A stretch of DNA of 64,000 nt from Shinisaurus crocodilurus (GCA_021292165.1 CM037878.1:13574471-13638470); one strand, 5' to 3'; numbered from the stretch's first letter, positions 20,617 to 32,007 are shown. The notes: generated by a model not told the origin, from the letters alone. Made by a program: numbers and translations.

Positions 20617-21854
20617 AGGAAAATGCCCATCATTATGATGGCCCGTTGTAGTGCTGTGACTGCTGGGGAAATGCCAGGCATTTGGCACACTCTCTGTATA
20701 ATACGTATTCTGTATCCCGTCCCCCTGGTGTGACTATTTTGCCAAAATGCCACGGTTTCCCTTGGGGCCGTGCTTTACTATTTCCCACAGGAGTGAATGG
20801 CACCCATTCACTTGTATGGGAGAAAATTAAGAGGGTATATTCAGAGACACTGTTGGGGTGGGTGATCGTGGGGGCTAATCTGCCCCTTATCCTTAGTGAA
20901 CCCTATTTTGGGAGGGGGATAAGGTTTTGCCATACCCTGAGCACAGCCCTGTACATTTTCTTCCATAGAACTTAAGGGGACCCATTCGCAGCCATCTGCA
21001 TCTCCCAGCTCCTTCACCTGCATAGTCTTGCCGGGGAGGTTTTTTCTTGCTTGGTCATGCTTTAAAAAGGGAGGGGAACCTTCCCCCCCTTCTGTCGAGG
21101 GCCACATTCTCTTGGGGGTATTCTGTCAGGGGGGGTGCATGCTAGCCCCCTGGGTGGGGCTGAAGCCAGGGCAGGGCCAGATCCAAAAAGTGAGTGGGGG
21201 CCACCCCTTTTCCCTCTCACTTTCTGCCACCCCCTTCTCTACCCCCCCCCCCCCCCCGGCTGCCAGGGGAGAGAGAGATCACCTTCAGGCCTCTGCATTT
21301 GACTTGTTTCACAAACCGTCCTGCTTTCACCAATATGCTGCCCGCACAACCAGGATATCAGACAGAGAATAAAGTCAATCTTTGAATAAACAAGAACAAA
21401 AACAAAGCACACAACCATGAAGATGGCGGGGCTGGAGGCATGGCTCCCTCAAAAAAGGCCAAGTTGGCAAGTGCCCTGGGGCTGCTGTTCAGCCCCCCCA
21501 CCCGCGTATGAAGGTGTGGAAGGACTCAAGGCAGAATCAGGCCCGGGGCAGCCTCTTTCTCATTCCCTCCTGTTGCAAAGCCCAGCCTCGCCCAACTCGT
21601 CATCTCTGCTGACAGCTCTGGAATCTCGGCCGGAGACTCTGGCTTCTTGCCTGCGTCTGTCCAGCAGGCAGACAATGAGCCCCACAGATCTCTCCAGACG
21701 GCCCTTTGAACTCAGGTGAGGACTGAGCGCCTCAGTGGCCTGTTCTCTCGTTCTCTCTCTCTTCCAAGAACTGGAGTCTTGCCCAATCCGTGCTGCCTGT
21801 ACCTCCTCCTCCTCTGGACTGGAGCATCAGCTCTTCTGAAAGGGGCTTCAGTTT
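20617..21854. other. Unassigned
   Basis: No element ends recognised. A C-run of about 17 bp lies near 21243-21258. Open frames here are not domain-bearing. Confidence 0.35.
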
Positions 21855-21862
21855 GTCTAGGA

Positions 21863-21997
21863 CAGTGTTCTCCAACCTTGGGTCCCCAGATGTTTTTGGC
21901 CTACAACTCCCAGCATGCCCCAGCCAGCATAGCTGGCTGGGGCATGCTGGGAGTTGTAGGCCAAAAACATCTGGGGACCCAAGGTTGGAGAACACTG
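21863..21997. mobile_element. hAT hairpin MITE (CAGTGTTCTCC family), copy 3
   Basis: Arms CAGTGTTCTCCAACCTTGGG / CCCAAGGTTGGAGAACACTG, flanked by the perfect 8-bp duplication GTCTAGGA (21855-21862 and 21998-22005). Nearly identical arms allow the same short peptide to be read on both strands, which is an artefact of the palindrome. Confidence 0.9.
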
Positions 21998-22005
21998 GTC
22001 TAGGA

Positions 22006-22536
22006 CCACAGCAAAGGCAAAACCCGAGCAGTGACCAAGGAATGACCCTGCTGGACCCACACAGCCCAGCTGCCGAAAACCAGTCTTGGGGTGAGACTAA
22101 GGCCTGGAGGTGGCTACAAGCAGAAAGACTCAGGGACAAGGAGCTTGGCCAAAAGCTGTCCATGCCTTTGGAATTCCGTCATAATTGTACCCCTCCAAGA
22201 CCTGACAGGGGGGAAACAGAGATGCTTGTTTTATATGTTACTGAACAAAGAGATTCACAGTGCGATGGTGAACAAACCGAATGAGAGCCTCCCCCCACTC
22301 ATTTGTGGGCCATGGTGACGTGCCTCAGGCAATGCTTGAACTATTAACTCTGTCATCATCTAGCAGGCAGGGGGAAGGCCAGTGCTAGTCTGTAAAGTTT
22401 CCCAAGAGACAAGAGGCAGGCATCTCTTGTCCTTCTCTGGCTGTTTGTTGCCGGTCATTGCAACAACAACAACCCCTCAGACTCTTTCCCTCTTCCGTGG
22501 GCTACATTCAAACTGCCAAAGTGCTTTTCCCCTGCC
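22006..22536. other. Unassigned
   Basis: A short CAACAACAACAAC tract lies near 22459-22472. Nothing else was recognised. Confidence 0.3.
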
Positions 22537-22966
22537 CTGACTGGGTTCAAACAATACAATAATAACCCACACTCAAAGGTTGAGTATGGGTTGTCATTGA
22601 ACTGTGGGTTGTTGTTGAACCATGGGTTTTCGTTGAAACGTGGGTTATCGTGTAGGGTGGCCGGGTGACCAGCCAGAGGGGCGATTAAAAAATATAATAA
22701 ATAAAATAAATAAATTGTCTGAACCCAGCTGCGCTAACAAGCCATGGCTTGTTAACCATGAACACCCCATGAAGAGAACCCAGGGTTTGTCGCTGGGGTT
22801 GTGAATTTGGCTTGTTCACCATGGTTTGTTATCTCGGCTGGGTTCATACAACATGATAACCCATGTTTCAACCACAACCCATGGTTCAATGACAACCCAC
22901 ACTCAATGTACATGTATACTTAACCCTTGAGTGTGGGTTATTGTGTTGTCTGAACCCAGTCAGTAT
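22537..22966. mobile_element. Palindromic MITE (GGGTTCAGACAACAC family), copy 2
   Basis: TGACTGGGTTCAAACAATAC at the left and TTGTCTGAACCCAGTCA at the right are inverted ends. Internal blocks (CATGGCTTGTTAACCATG and others) fold locally. A 60-bp L2 tail sits inside it. Confidence 0.65.
22654..22718 (+). mobile_element. L2 LINE tail nested in MITE
   Basis: AGGGTGGCCGGGTGACCAGCC, GGGGCGATTAAAAAATATAA and an AATAAATAAA tail interrupt TATCGTG|TTGTCTGAAC of the MITE. Only the terminal 60 bp of the LINE were copied. Confidence 0.75.
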
Positions 22967-23469
22967 CTAGTAGCCACCAGCCATCAGAGGCCGTCACTAC
23001 TCATGTAAATGTGCATCTTCTGTCCATCAGTGGCCATTAAGGAAGTGCCCTTCACTATTAAGCTAAACAAAGGTCTCAAGAAAAGGCCTCCTCACTGGTA
23101 AGGAAGTGTCATGGTGAGGAAGTTCAATGGATGATGTCCACACTATGTGGATGGTCCACTCCACACGCAGTGGGACTCCATTAAAAACACACAGACAAAA
23201 CCAAATGGTTTCCCTTCCTGTTAATAGCCTGCCCCTGTGACTGGAAGCAGAAGGATTGATAACCCTCCATTCGATACTGCTCAAGTCAGGGCACTGATGG
23301 GTGTCCTCAAATTCTGTGCTAAAAGCACCAGGTTTCGTAACCTCAATCTTACAATTAGAATGAATTATTGCAGATTGGGTAAATTGACTCAAATGTCCTT
23401 CATTTGCACGGCTCACACAATTTGCATAGTGGCACAATTTGGATGGTTTGGGGTTTTTGTGTGTGTGCG
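22967..23469. other. Unassigned
   Basis: No transposon signature. A small palindrome-free block of ordinary composition and a candidate for conserved non-coding DNA. Confidence 0.3.
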
Positions 23470-23741
23470 TGCGCATGTGTGTATGTGTATGCCTGGGTGT
23501 AGAATTTGGACTTTGGGGATCAATTGTTTTCTATGGAGGCAGCGTTCCCCAACTTGGTTCCCTCTGGATGTTTTGGACTACAAGTCCCATCAGCCCCAGC
23601 CAGTATGGTCCTATGCTCAGGGATGACAGTAGACCAAAGTAGCTAGAGGGAACCAAGTTGGGGAACGCTGCCTCCATAGAAAACAATTGATCCCCAAAGT
23701 CCAAATTCTACACCCAGGCATACACATACACACATGCACAT
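23470..23741. repeat. Long palindrome with ~96-bp arms extending past a MITE
   Basis: Left arm 23470-23566 and right arm 23645-23741 are inverted copies with about one mismatch. The inner part (GTTCCCCAACTTGGTTCCCT) is the CAGCCTTC-type MITE arm. The outer 60 bp, with TGTATGCCTGGGTGTAG and ATTTGGACTTTGGGGATC, is not part of that family elsewhere in the window. Transcription would give a long near-perfect hairpin. Confidence 0.85.
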
Positions 23742-23896
23742 ATTGGCAACATCTGGGTGGGCAGGAGAGAGTGTCATAGAGCCCCAGCTGAAAACAATTA
23801 GCCAAATTCATGGAAGCGAAGAAGCGTAATCAAGGGCAACTAACCCTGGTGGCTAAACTGATTCTCCATGTTCAGAGGCGGTATACCTCCATCATG

Positions 23897-24240
23897 AAGG
23901 GGCAGTGCTAGGTACCCAAAAGATTCGGGACTCAGGCCCACAGGACAAGGGGAACCCCCCCCCCCACACACACACATTTACATATGTTCATTTACATGTG
24001 CTCTAAAGTCTGACTGTGTGTGTGTCTTTAAAGGACCCATACATTCCATTTATAAAAAGGGATGTATGGACAGGGGAGAGGAGGGCATTTGATTTCAGGG
24101 GGAAAAAAACCTCAGCAGAAAGATGTGAGGGGGGCAGCAGAAAGTGAAGCACACGTGGGCAAAAAGCCAGCTCATCCAGGGGGATCCGACGCAACAGAGA
24201 TCCTCAGGGCCCCTGGACCTTCATTTCAGCAAGTGCCCCT
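23897..24240. mobile_element. hAT MITE (CAGAGGCGGTG family), copy 3, truncated
   Basis: GGGGCAGTGCTAGGTACC, GATTCGGGACTCAGGCCCAC and GGGCAAAAAGCCAGCTCATC align with the inverted copy at 14.84 kb. It stops at CAAGTGCCCCTGG, lacking the other terminus. Confidence 0.7.
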
Positions 24241-24985
24241 GGCTAGGAAGAACCGGTAAGGGAAGGCTAACACCTTCATAGGCCTGTGGCTCACGCGGAC
24301 TCAGCTCGTCTGGGCTGTTGTGACATGTAACAAAACAACAGCTGTGGCACAATTGTTTTCATTTGGAAAGGTACAGGATGGCTAGGAAAACAAGTCATAT
24401 TGAGTCTGGCACTACTGTTCTGTTCTCATGGGGAAAGTAGGTGTGAACGAAATACGAGCTGATCACATGGTTTGTACTTTCTGATGACGTAGTATGATTT
24501 GTTAGGTTTCGATTCCTGTAACCATTTTAGTAGAGAGATGGATTGCTTCTTTGCTTGCTTCTTCTCCCTGATGCTCTGACTTCTTGCAATCATGTAATGA
24601 AGTGTGCTGGAGTGGACTTGATCCACTGGACTAGCTATGCACTGGCTATGCATTATAATCTGCAATATGGACTGTAACTTAGGAGATTGTATTTACTCTG
24701 ATATAGAATAAACAGGTAGTAAAAACCCTGTTGTGGATTCTATGGAGTTAATTCCTAATTACAGTGCAGCTGCGACAGGACGAGCTGCAAGCTGGCTGAA
24801 ATCCGATACGCTTGAAACGCTGGAAGTGAAGGGGGATAAGGTCTGGACTTCTATGTGTAGATTTATGGGCGTCTTCACACAGAGGCAGGATCTAAATAAT
24901 CCATCTCACGCTCTGCTTTATCCACGTAGGCTGGCGGGCCTACAGGGTGGATTGTAAGCCTTCAAGGCTGAAGCTCATTAACCCT
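24241..24985. other. Unassigned; possible LTR-like stretch
   Basis: A TGTGACATGTAAC motif at 24319 and a GCTGCGACA motif ending at 24777, with AATAAA at 24708, could bound a solo LTR of about 460 bp. No flanking duplication was found and no retroviral coding sequence is nearby. Confidence 0.25.
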
Positions 24986-25140
24986 TTCATGGGCGTGGAA
25001 AGCTAAGCAGGGTCAGGCCTGGTGATTACTTGGATGGGAGACCCCCCTCCTCTCGTTTCCTGCACTGAGCAGGGGGTTGGACTCGATGGCCTTGTAGGCC
25101 CCCTTCCGACTCTATGATCTAGGAAATCTATAATATCTTG
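24986..25140 (+). repeat. 5S-CR1 chimeric SINE, copy 2
   Basis: Sense copy: GGCGTGGAAAGCTAAGCAGG, CAGGCCTGGTGATTACTTGG and GATGGGAGACC (5S-like), immediately joined to CTGCACTGAGCAGGGGGTTG and GACTCTATGATCTAGGAAATC (CR1-like). The head-tail junction is the same as in the 13.9-, 32.4- and 56.2-kb copies. Confidence 0.75.
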
Positions 25141-25565
25141 CTCGTGAGAGATCAGAGGCATTGGGCTGGCCACTGTTGGAAACTGGATGCTGGGAGAGAG
25201 AGATAGACGTGGACCCTGGTTTGAAGCTACCAGGGCCCTTATGTTTCCCCCCTCTGCTACGGGGAGGGTTAAAGTACACGCCACATTAAATACATAGCAT
25301 GCCGATGAACCTAACTTTCATTTTTACTTCCAAGTATGTGTGTGTGTGTGTGTGGCCCCAATCCAGATCCACACTGCAGTGTATGGGTAGGAGAGAAATA
25401 AACTTTCCACCCAACTTCTTCCCCCACTAAATCCTGCTTGGGGGCTAACAATAGGGAGAGAGAAAAATGCACCCCCAATTGGTGCCAATGGAGCTTCACC
25501 CCACCCTCTTTTTAGCCCTCACACAGGGGAGAGGTAATTGCAGGGGAGCAGGAGCAGCTGGGAAG
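25141..25565. other. Unassigned
   Basis: Includes a (GT)n run at 25336-25353. No element or gene recognised. Confidence 0.3.
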
Positions 25566-25573
25566 GTCTAAAC

Positions 25574-25709
25574 CAGGGCTCTCCAACCTTGGGTCCCCAG
25601 ATGTTGCTGAACTACAGCTCCCAGAATCCCTTGCCATTAGCCATGCTGGCTGGGTATGCTGGGAGCTGTAGGCCAACAACATCTGGGGACCCAAGGTTGG
25701 AGAGCCCTG
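25574..25709. mobile_element. hAT hairpin MITE (CAGGGCTCTCC family), copy 2
   Basis: Foldback CAGGGCTCTCCAACCTTGGG ... GGTTGGAGAGCCCTG with the perfect 8-bp duplication GTCTAAAC (25566-25573 and 25710-25717). Confidence 0.9.
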
Positions 25710-25717
25710 GTCTAAAC

Positions 25718-26500
25718 CTTGCCTATTTGTAACGGTGGACCCAATCCAGATCGGAGCCCCACACACTTACTTGAAGGTTAAAAAAGAAGGGAGAATCAGC
25801 TGAATGCTGCACATTTAATGTAGCATGTAGTTTAGCCCTCAGTTAAGGAGAAGGAATCCCTTCTCCTGCACGCTGGAGACTTCCATCAAGACTACCTTCA
25901 TACAGTCACCAGGCATTCTATCAGGCTGCAGAGCAGAGGGAGAGAAGAGAAGTAGGATATCTCATCACTTTTCCTGAGAGACCAGCTGCCTTTGTCTCTC
26001 TTCCACTCTTACTTAGCAGGCCGCAATTCTATCAGGCTTCCTGAACTGTTTCTATCCCAGCTGGTGATGATAAGAACGGTAACTTTCAGAACTGGTGCCT
26101 GAGTTTGCATTTTCCCTCTTCCCTCTGCATCACTTCTTCCTTGTGTGCTATGCCATGTTTTTTAGATTGTAAGCCAGAGGGCAGGGACTGTCTCACTACC
26201 TGTATTTGTAAGCCACTCTGTCAGGGAACCTTTTTTGGGCTAAAGAGTGGGATACAAATGCCTTACATACAGAGGGCTCCTAGAGATTACAGTCAGAAGG
26301 CATTATACATTCTGTCTCCCCCCCCCCCACTGATTTTCTGCAATTAGAAAAAAGATGGAAGAAATGATAAGAAAATATGGGAGGGTTACAAGTTGAAAGT
26401 GTTGATGTCTGGACCCCACTGTAAAATTCTCTAAATGATGCAGGGTGAACTATAGAGGTGAACTATAGCACTATAGAAACCTAGTCTCTGGAAGTACCTT
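25718..26500. other. Unassigned
   Basis: At 26160-26275 TTGTAAGCCAGAGGGCAGGG and AAGAGTGGGATACAAATG resemble a common retroelement 3' end, but no family could be named. Confidence 0.3.
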
Positions 26501-26502
26501 AA

Positions 26503-26586
26503 GGGCGCAGTCCCATGCTTGCTGGGGAATGCTGCGGGTTGTACGACTTTTTTTCTGTCTAAACATGCATAGGATAGCACGCACCC
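26503..26586. mobile_element. PIF/Harbinger-like MITE, copy 4, deleted
   Basis: GGGCGCAGTCCCATGCTTGC at the left and TCTGTCTAAACATGCATAGG with GCACCC at the right; flanks TAA and TAG. The left arm has lost its AGACAGAAAAA segment, leaving an asymmetric 84-bp derivative. Confidence 0.65.
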
Positions 26587-26588
26587 TA

Positions 26589-27189
26589 GATATACGGTAT
26601 CTGTTGCTTTTTAGCAAAAATGGCAGAATTGCTTTCATTGTGGGGTTATTGGGGTTTTTTTTGCAACCATGTGGACTAGTGCCTTGCATTTATCAAGTTA
26701 TTCCACATGGCGGCCCTGCAGATCACTGAATCCTCTCTGTGCTTTTTCAGCTCCCCATATGGAAACAGATTGCAATCGGCAAAGTCAGGGGAATCATAGT
26801 TAGCGTAGTCACCTTGATGGTCCCTCTGCTCAAACACTCAGGTTAATCTTCCCTGCTCTCTCTGCGAGGCAATAAACAGCCTTATCTAAGATCAACAGGC
26901 TGAGCAGCACTGAGCTCCCTCTCGCCACCCTCTCGACATTCTCCGACTCCGTCTTTTACTGGCATTCCGAAGATTACTGACCAAATGCTGCCTGTGCCGA
27001 ACTCTGAGGAGCCAGACAAGTCAACGGGCCAAAGAGAGGGCAAAGCAACATCTGAGAGGGTCAACATTTGAACATACTAAACTTCAGTAACTACAGCATG
27101 AATTCCCCACTTAAGATGCAGAAGCTGCTGCGCACGTGGCCAGCAAGACTTTTGACTTCCTTGTGTCGCAACTGCCCCGTGGCATAGTG
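26589..27189. other. Unassigned, repeat-poor
   Basis: No transposon ends. GGCAATAAACAGCCTTATCT at 26869-26888 carries a GATA-like TTATCT, but a regulatory role is only speculation. Confidence 0.3.
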
Positions 27190-27935
27190 CAGGGGTCCCC
27201 AGCCTCTTTGAGCCAGTGGGCACATTTGGAATGTTGAGAAAGTCTCACGGGCACTCTCACAAAATGGCTGCCGTGATGGTGGCTTGCCCATTCACAAAAT
27301 GGCTGCCCTGGTGCATGTGGCCAGTCACAAAATACCCATTTCCTAGAATGTAAGCTGATGAGGCCAAACATTAAAGTAACTTGCTGAAGAACATGTGGAA
27401 GGCAGAGGTGGGGGTGTTGAGTTCCAAAACACAAAGCCACTTTTTTGAACCCACTGCTTTCTGCTTCAACACCCATTTCACAGAAGGCAAACTGATGATG
27501 AGGCTCGGAGGCAAGTGACTTGGCCGAGAAACTGCATACAAGGCAGCGGTGGGGTCTGAGTCCCAAATGCCATATCACATATTTGCAGCACAATGCACAA
27601 CAAAATACCATTCCATAGCAGGCAAACTGGTGATGCTCAGAGAAATGCACACACCACGCACCATGCACCCACACCACAAAAATAATCTTAAAGGAAAACA
27701 CGCCACCACACAATACAAACACAACTCAGGCGAAAGCGAAACACACACCACACCAAAATAAACAAACCAGCTAACACACACACACACAGCACAGGCGAAA
27801 CACCCCTCCCAGCTCCTCAGGACACTCCTCAACACCCCTTCTTAGCCCCCCATCAAACACACCCTTGAAAATGAACCCCTCCCCAAAGCCTCGAATCTTA
27901 AGCATAGTATTATAGATGCTTTGGGGATGCTTTGA
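27190..27935. mobile_element. hAT element fragment (CAGGGGTCCCCAGCCT end)
   Basis: Left end CAGGGGTCCCCAGCCTCTTT followed by GCACTCTCACAAAATGGCTG repeated variants (CACAAAATGGCTGCC twice, with ATACCCATTTC). The right terminus was not found. The AC-rich right portion (27640-27840) is low complexity. A 203-residue minus-strand frame across it has no domain and is judged spurious. Confidence 0.45.
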
Positions 27936-27939
27936 GCTG

Positions 27940-28022
27940 GATTCCTGCATTGAGCAGGGGGTTGGACTCGATGGCCTGGTAGGCCTTTTCCAACTCTACG
28001 TTTTCTATGATTCTATGATTCT
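27940..28022 (+). mobile_element. CR1-type 3' tail
   Basis: CCTGCATTGAGCAGGGGGTT, GGACTCGATGGCCTGGTAGG and the octamer tail TTCTATGATTCTATGATTC. Confidence 0.85.
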
Positions 28023-28974
28023 TTTATGTACTCTGGAGAAGGAAGTCCTGCTGGTTTTTGTGATCCTCACTTCCAAATGAGCACCCATAGGATTGCAGCC
28101 TCCCTGAAAGCCCACGCCGATGCACGTTTACTTCTTGGAAGCAAGTCTCACTGGACCCAGTGGGACTTCTTGCCAAATAAGTGTACTCAGGTCAGGACCA
28201 CAACCTGTGGCCCTTCATGCTGCCATGTGTCACAGGTGAAGAGTAGCTCCTCTGGCCTCCTCCACTCCAGCATTGCCAACAATCCTCCAAGGAACGCATG
28301 TTGATTATCTCCTTTTGCCACATCCCTCTTCCTTCGTCTTCTCCTGGCGAGGCCCCTGGTTGGCACCATCTGCCCCACAGCCGAGGTACCCATGCCCCAG
28401 CCATTCCAGTGCAGACGACCACCCGGCTGGTTCCGGACAAAAGCTCCCAGGCTGCCGCGTGCTCTCCAGCGGTGCCCGTAATCCTATCATGAATGAGCTG
28501 GCCATCTGCTTCACCAGCTGGGCCTCCACAAAGGGCACAATGTTTGACACGGTCCCTTCTCCTCACCCCCTGGCATTCGGCCACTGCCCTCCCTCCCTCT
28601 CTACTTGGGCACTCTGCCTGGCGTGACCCCATGGGGAGAGAAGCTATATGGCAGCTTTCCCCAACCTGGTTGCCCTCCAGAAGTGTTGGACCACAACTCC
28701 CAGCATCCCCCAGTCAGGCTGCTGGACACTCTCCCTTAAGCCTGGGATGGGACTGATGGACGTCAGGGTAAAGGCACCAGGACCAAGCTAACGTGTGTTA
28801 GGTTATGTGTGTGTGCCCCATTTTGGCTTTTTTGGCGGCTTGGAATTACCTTAAGTGCTTTTAAAGGGGTGGGGGCAGAGCAGGGAGGCTACTACAGCTC
28901 TTGTCCCATTTCTCTGCAAATACTTACAAATGTCTCTCTTTCAGACTTCCCCAGAAATCAGAGTGCTATGGATT
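28023..28974. other. Unassigned with hairpin fragment
   Basis: At 28650-28705 AGCTTTCCCCAACCTGGTTG and GAAGTGTTGGACCACAACTC are one arm of the CAGCCTTC-type MITE. The proline- or serine-rich frames at 28.2-28.75 kb on both strands show no domain. Confidence 0.35.
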
Positions 28975-28982
28975 CTGTAGAT

Positions 28983-29232
28983 CAGTGGTTCTCAACCTTT
29001 TTTTTTGCCCCATGCACCCTTTTCACCATACGTCAGAATGTCATTCCCCCCTTTCCAAGATTGTCTGACTTCATCTGTGCCATACACTAAGGTGTGATGT
29101 CCCGTCTGTAGATTATGTACAATCTGTAGAATTGTAATCTGTAGAAAGAACAGTATTCCAACAGTTTGAGTCTGTGGTCCCAATTCCTCCCCTGAAACCC
29201 TAAAATCCCCCCCCCCCGGTTGAGAACCCCTG
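28983..29232. mobile_element. hAT MITE (CAGTGGTTCTCAACC family)
   Basis: CAGTGGTTCTCAACCTTTTT and GGTTGAGAACCCCTG are the inverted ends; the duplication CTGTAGAT / ATGTAGAT (28975-28982, 29233-29240) has one change. These ends are typical of Charlie-like hAT elements in many vertebrates. Confidence 0.8.
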
Positions 29233-29240
29233 ATGTAGAT

Positions 29241-29848
29241 GCTAAATTTCAGCTTTCTAGGTGACCTGGAAGTACTTTCACCAGTTGGGGATGTGCTTTG
29301 AAATTTTTGCCACATCTTCAAATTTTAAAATAATTGTGGTATCTTGGACTATATGTGTGCCACAATTCAGGGCTCATCAGAAAGCACCTTTACCATTTCA
29401 ATACCCATGAATGAGCAGGTCAGTGATAACCCATCTACCATCCATCCATCCATCCATCCATCCATCCATCCATCTATCTAATCTATCTATCAGGGGGGTG
29501 CAGCGACCCCCAGATTTGACTCAGACCCTGATTCGGCACTTTGGAAAGCAGCCCAATTCTGCTCTGACTGATTTTAGAGGCCATTCACTTCAACTCTGAG
29601 GCTTTGTGCTTCTCACTGACTATTCTGGGAAATTTTTTTTAAAAATTGCTATAGCATTTTTTCTCTTTGTCAGAAATGGATGATATTTGCACATGTAGTA
29701 TCCCCTTAGGAGGGGATTACGCTTGCCAGGTGTCAGAAAAAACAGGTGCAGGGGTTTTTGTGCCATGCACCATTAGATATATATATATATATTTTAAAGA
29801 ATGTTTTTATTCCTTGAAGAATTGGATTAGGATTAGAAGGTGGACCTG
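29241..29848. other. Unassigned with microsatellite
   Basis: An (ATCC)n run at 29439-29473 grades into ATCT repeats. The rest is unrecognised. Confidence 0.4.
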
Positions 29849-29851
29849 TTA

Positions 29852-29985
29852 AGGTGCAATCCTATGCATGTTTAGATAGAAAAAAGGCCTACAGCTCCTA
29901 ACATGTCCCAGCCAGTATAGCTGGCTGGGGCATGCTGGGAGCTGTAGGCCTTTTTTTCTGTCTAAACTTGCATAGGATTGTGACC
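29852..29985. mobile_element. PIF/Harbinger-like hairpin MITE, copy 5
   Basis: Ends AGGTGCAATCC and GGATTGTGACC with TTA on both sides (29849-29851 and 29986-29988). Arms carry GCATGTTTAGATAGAAAAAAG and CTACAGCTCCTAACATG. Confidence 0.75.
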
Positions 29986-29988
29986 TTA

Positions 29989-31330
29989 GTCACTCAGCCA
30001 CATTTCCTTCCCTGCTCATCAGTGTTTTAGAGAAACAAAACTGAAAGATGCTATTTGGAGAGGAGACAGAATGTCTGCATCTCCAAGCATGAATTGGTCA
30101 CGAAGCACTGTTCTGGCCTGGCTTCGGTTCTGATGGCTTTGGAGAGAAGCCCGCTTCACCTCAGGAAGCACCAGAAACTGTCTTGAAGGGGCCTGATTCT
30201 GTACAGGTTTTATCTGAATCTGATGCACATCCCATCCATCCATCCATCCATCGGACAGATTGCATTTCCCTGTGTGCCCTTTACTTTCTTCCATAGAAGT
30301 GAATGGCAGCATTTGTGCCTCAGAGAGAAAGACACACTGTGCGTGCGTGCGTGCGTGCGTGCGTGCATGCAAGTGAGACTTCAAGAGAACAGGAGGACAC
30401 ACCACGCTGGAAGTGCGGCAAGGCCAGACTATGGAAGCTGGAGAATTGGCTTTTATTTTTATGATGCATGCAGAACTGCCTGTCACATAGAGACAATCCA
30501 GGAGTGCTTTTCCTGAATTGGTCAATAAAGGAAGGCTGCCCACGGGAGGGGGGGCCCCTCCTAGCCTAAATGAAGAAGCACGTGACTCTGGCCAGCGGCT
30601 GCTGATTGGACCGTGGTAGCCAGCTCTGTCGGGGGAGAGACCCATGTTCGATTTCCATTTTACAGCCTTGGTCTAATGTTACAGCCAGCCAGATCTTTAA
30701 AGCCCACAGATTTCCTCTGTTGCTGCCTCTGCCAAGCACGGGGGGCCAGGAGGAGGGAGAAAGATGAGAAGCAAATATCTGGCTAGGCAGACCGCCGCAC
30801 TGCTACGGGGAAGAGTCGGTGCATATCTCGGCTCCCTCTGTGTCCAGTTTGTCTAGTGCACATCTGGCGCCCTCCAGATGTGGACTACAGGCCCCATAAC
30901 CCCCAGTTTGCATGACGCTGGCAAGAGTCTGGCAAATGCATGGAGGTCTTCTGGGAGATTGGGAAGGGAATGTCAGTTTGGCCTTGGTGGCATTAAAATG
31001 CCACCCAGCAGTGGCATCTGCCCCATAGATCCCCATCACACCCCCTTCCCTCTGCCCTCCCAGGAGGCACACAATCCCCCCTTCCTCATTTTCTCTGAAG
31101 TGCACCATAGATATGAATGCTGTGCACACTGAAGTGAAGGCTGCAAGTTTCCCGCTTTCCTCAAGCGCTAAAGCCACAGTCCAGATATGACTGCTACTGC
31201 CCTCCACGTGGCTGGGTTGCAGTCAGATACACGCTTTCAGTGCCAAACTGGATATTACGGGGAAAACATGAGGTTCCCAGTCTTGTGCTTCCCTCCTGAC
31301 TCTAATGCTAGAACTTGGGGGGTGCATTTG
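29989..31330. other. Unassigned with two microsatellites
   Basis: Contains a CCAT-type run (30227-30253) and a (TGCG)n run (30337-30366). A fragment CACATCTGGCGCCCTCCAGATG at 30859-30880 belongs to a hairpin MITE. The 208-residue minus-strand frame (30019-30645) crosses the microsatellite and is not credible. Confidence 0.35.
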
Positions 31331-31336
31331 TATGTA

Positions 31337-31985
31337 TGTATTTACAGTATTTGTATACTGCTCCATATCTAGGCAGATTCTGGAGTGGTGAACAATAAAA
31401 AGATAAAACAGTTAAATAGAATAAAGACACTACAGTCATGCCTTGGATTGAGAGCATAATTTGTTCCGGAAACGTGCTTGTAATCCAAAACACTCAAAAT
31501 GAAATCCCCCCCCCAAATTTGTACAGAGATTTTTAATTTAAGCCGTACTACAGTACTTGTATTGCAAGACGTCGCTTGTATATCAAGTAAAAAATAAATA
31601 AATAAATATTTAAAAAATTTGCTTGTCTTGCAAAACGCTCTCAAACCAAGTTACTTGCAATCCAAGGTATTACTGTATATTAAAAACAAGATAACATTTA
31701 AAACCATGGCTGGTCAGCAAGAAAGGCTTCCCGGAACAAAGATGTCTTCAGCAGGCACCGAAAAGAACATAGTGTCAGAGCCTGCCTGACCTCCAGAGGT
31801 AGGGTGTTCCATAGAAATGGACCCACCACACTGAAGGCTCTTCTCCGGGTGGACTCCAGTTGGGTCATAGGTCTATGTGGAACCACCAGAAGAATGTCCT
31901 CTGATGACCTCAGTGAGGGCAGGTTGGTAAAGGAGGAGGCGCTGTGTCTCAGGTATCCTTCAGGGCTTTGTCTCCCCACAGAAAA
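31337..31985 (-). pseudogene. L2-like LINE 3' end, split by pogo MITE
   Basis: The minus strand reads STRRRAFSVVGPFLWNTLPL then EVRQALTLCSFRCLLKTSLF, the C-terminus of an L2-like LINE protein; the same peptide is seen at 41.9-42.1 kb. The non-coding 3' end (AGTATACTGCTC-type text in the reverse sense, near 31350) continues left of the pogo MITE at 31433-31675. No polymerase domain remains. Confidence 0.75.
31433..31675. mobile_element. Pogo/Tigger-like MITE, copy 2
   Basis: Ends CAGTCATGCCTTGGATTG and CAATCCAAGGTATTACTG, flanked by TA. Shared inner text with the 2.4-kb copy: GCATAATTTGTTC, GCTTGTAATCCAAAACACTC and TTGCAAGACGTCGCTTGT. The left end has two decay changes. Confidence 0.8.
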
Positions 31986-32007
31986 CAGCTTCACGCACAG
32001 GCATCTT

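Noticed and set aside
21790..22284. 164-codon frame with the same short peptide also on the opposite strand
   Set aside because: The duplicate peptide (VFSNLGSPDVFGLQLPACPS) comes from the hAT hairpin arms being inverted copies; it also appears at 13.3 and 18.4 kb.
27111..27722. 203-codon minus frame
   Set aside because: It spans a hAT end and repeated CACAAAATGGCTGCC motifs plus AC-rich low complexity. No domain or splice context.
30019..30645. 208-codon minus frame
   Set aside because: It crosses two microsatellites and shows repeated ARTHARTHA-like peptide from the TGCG run.
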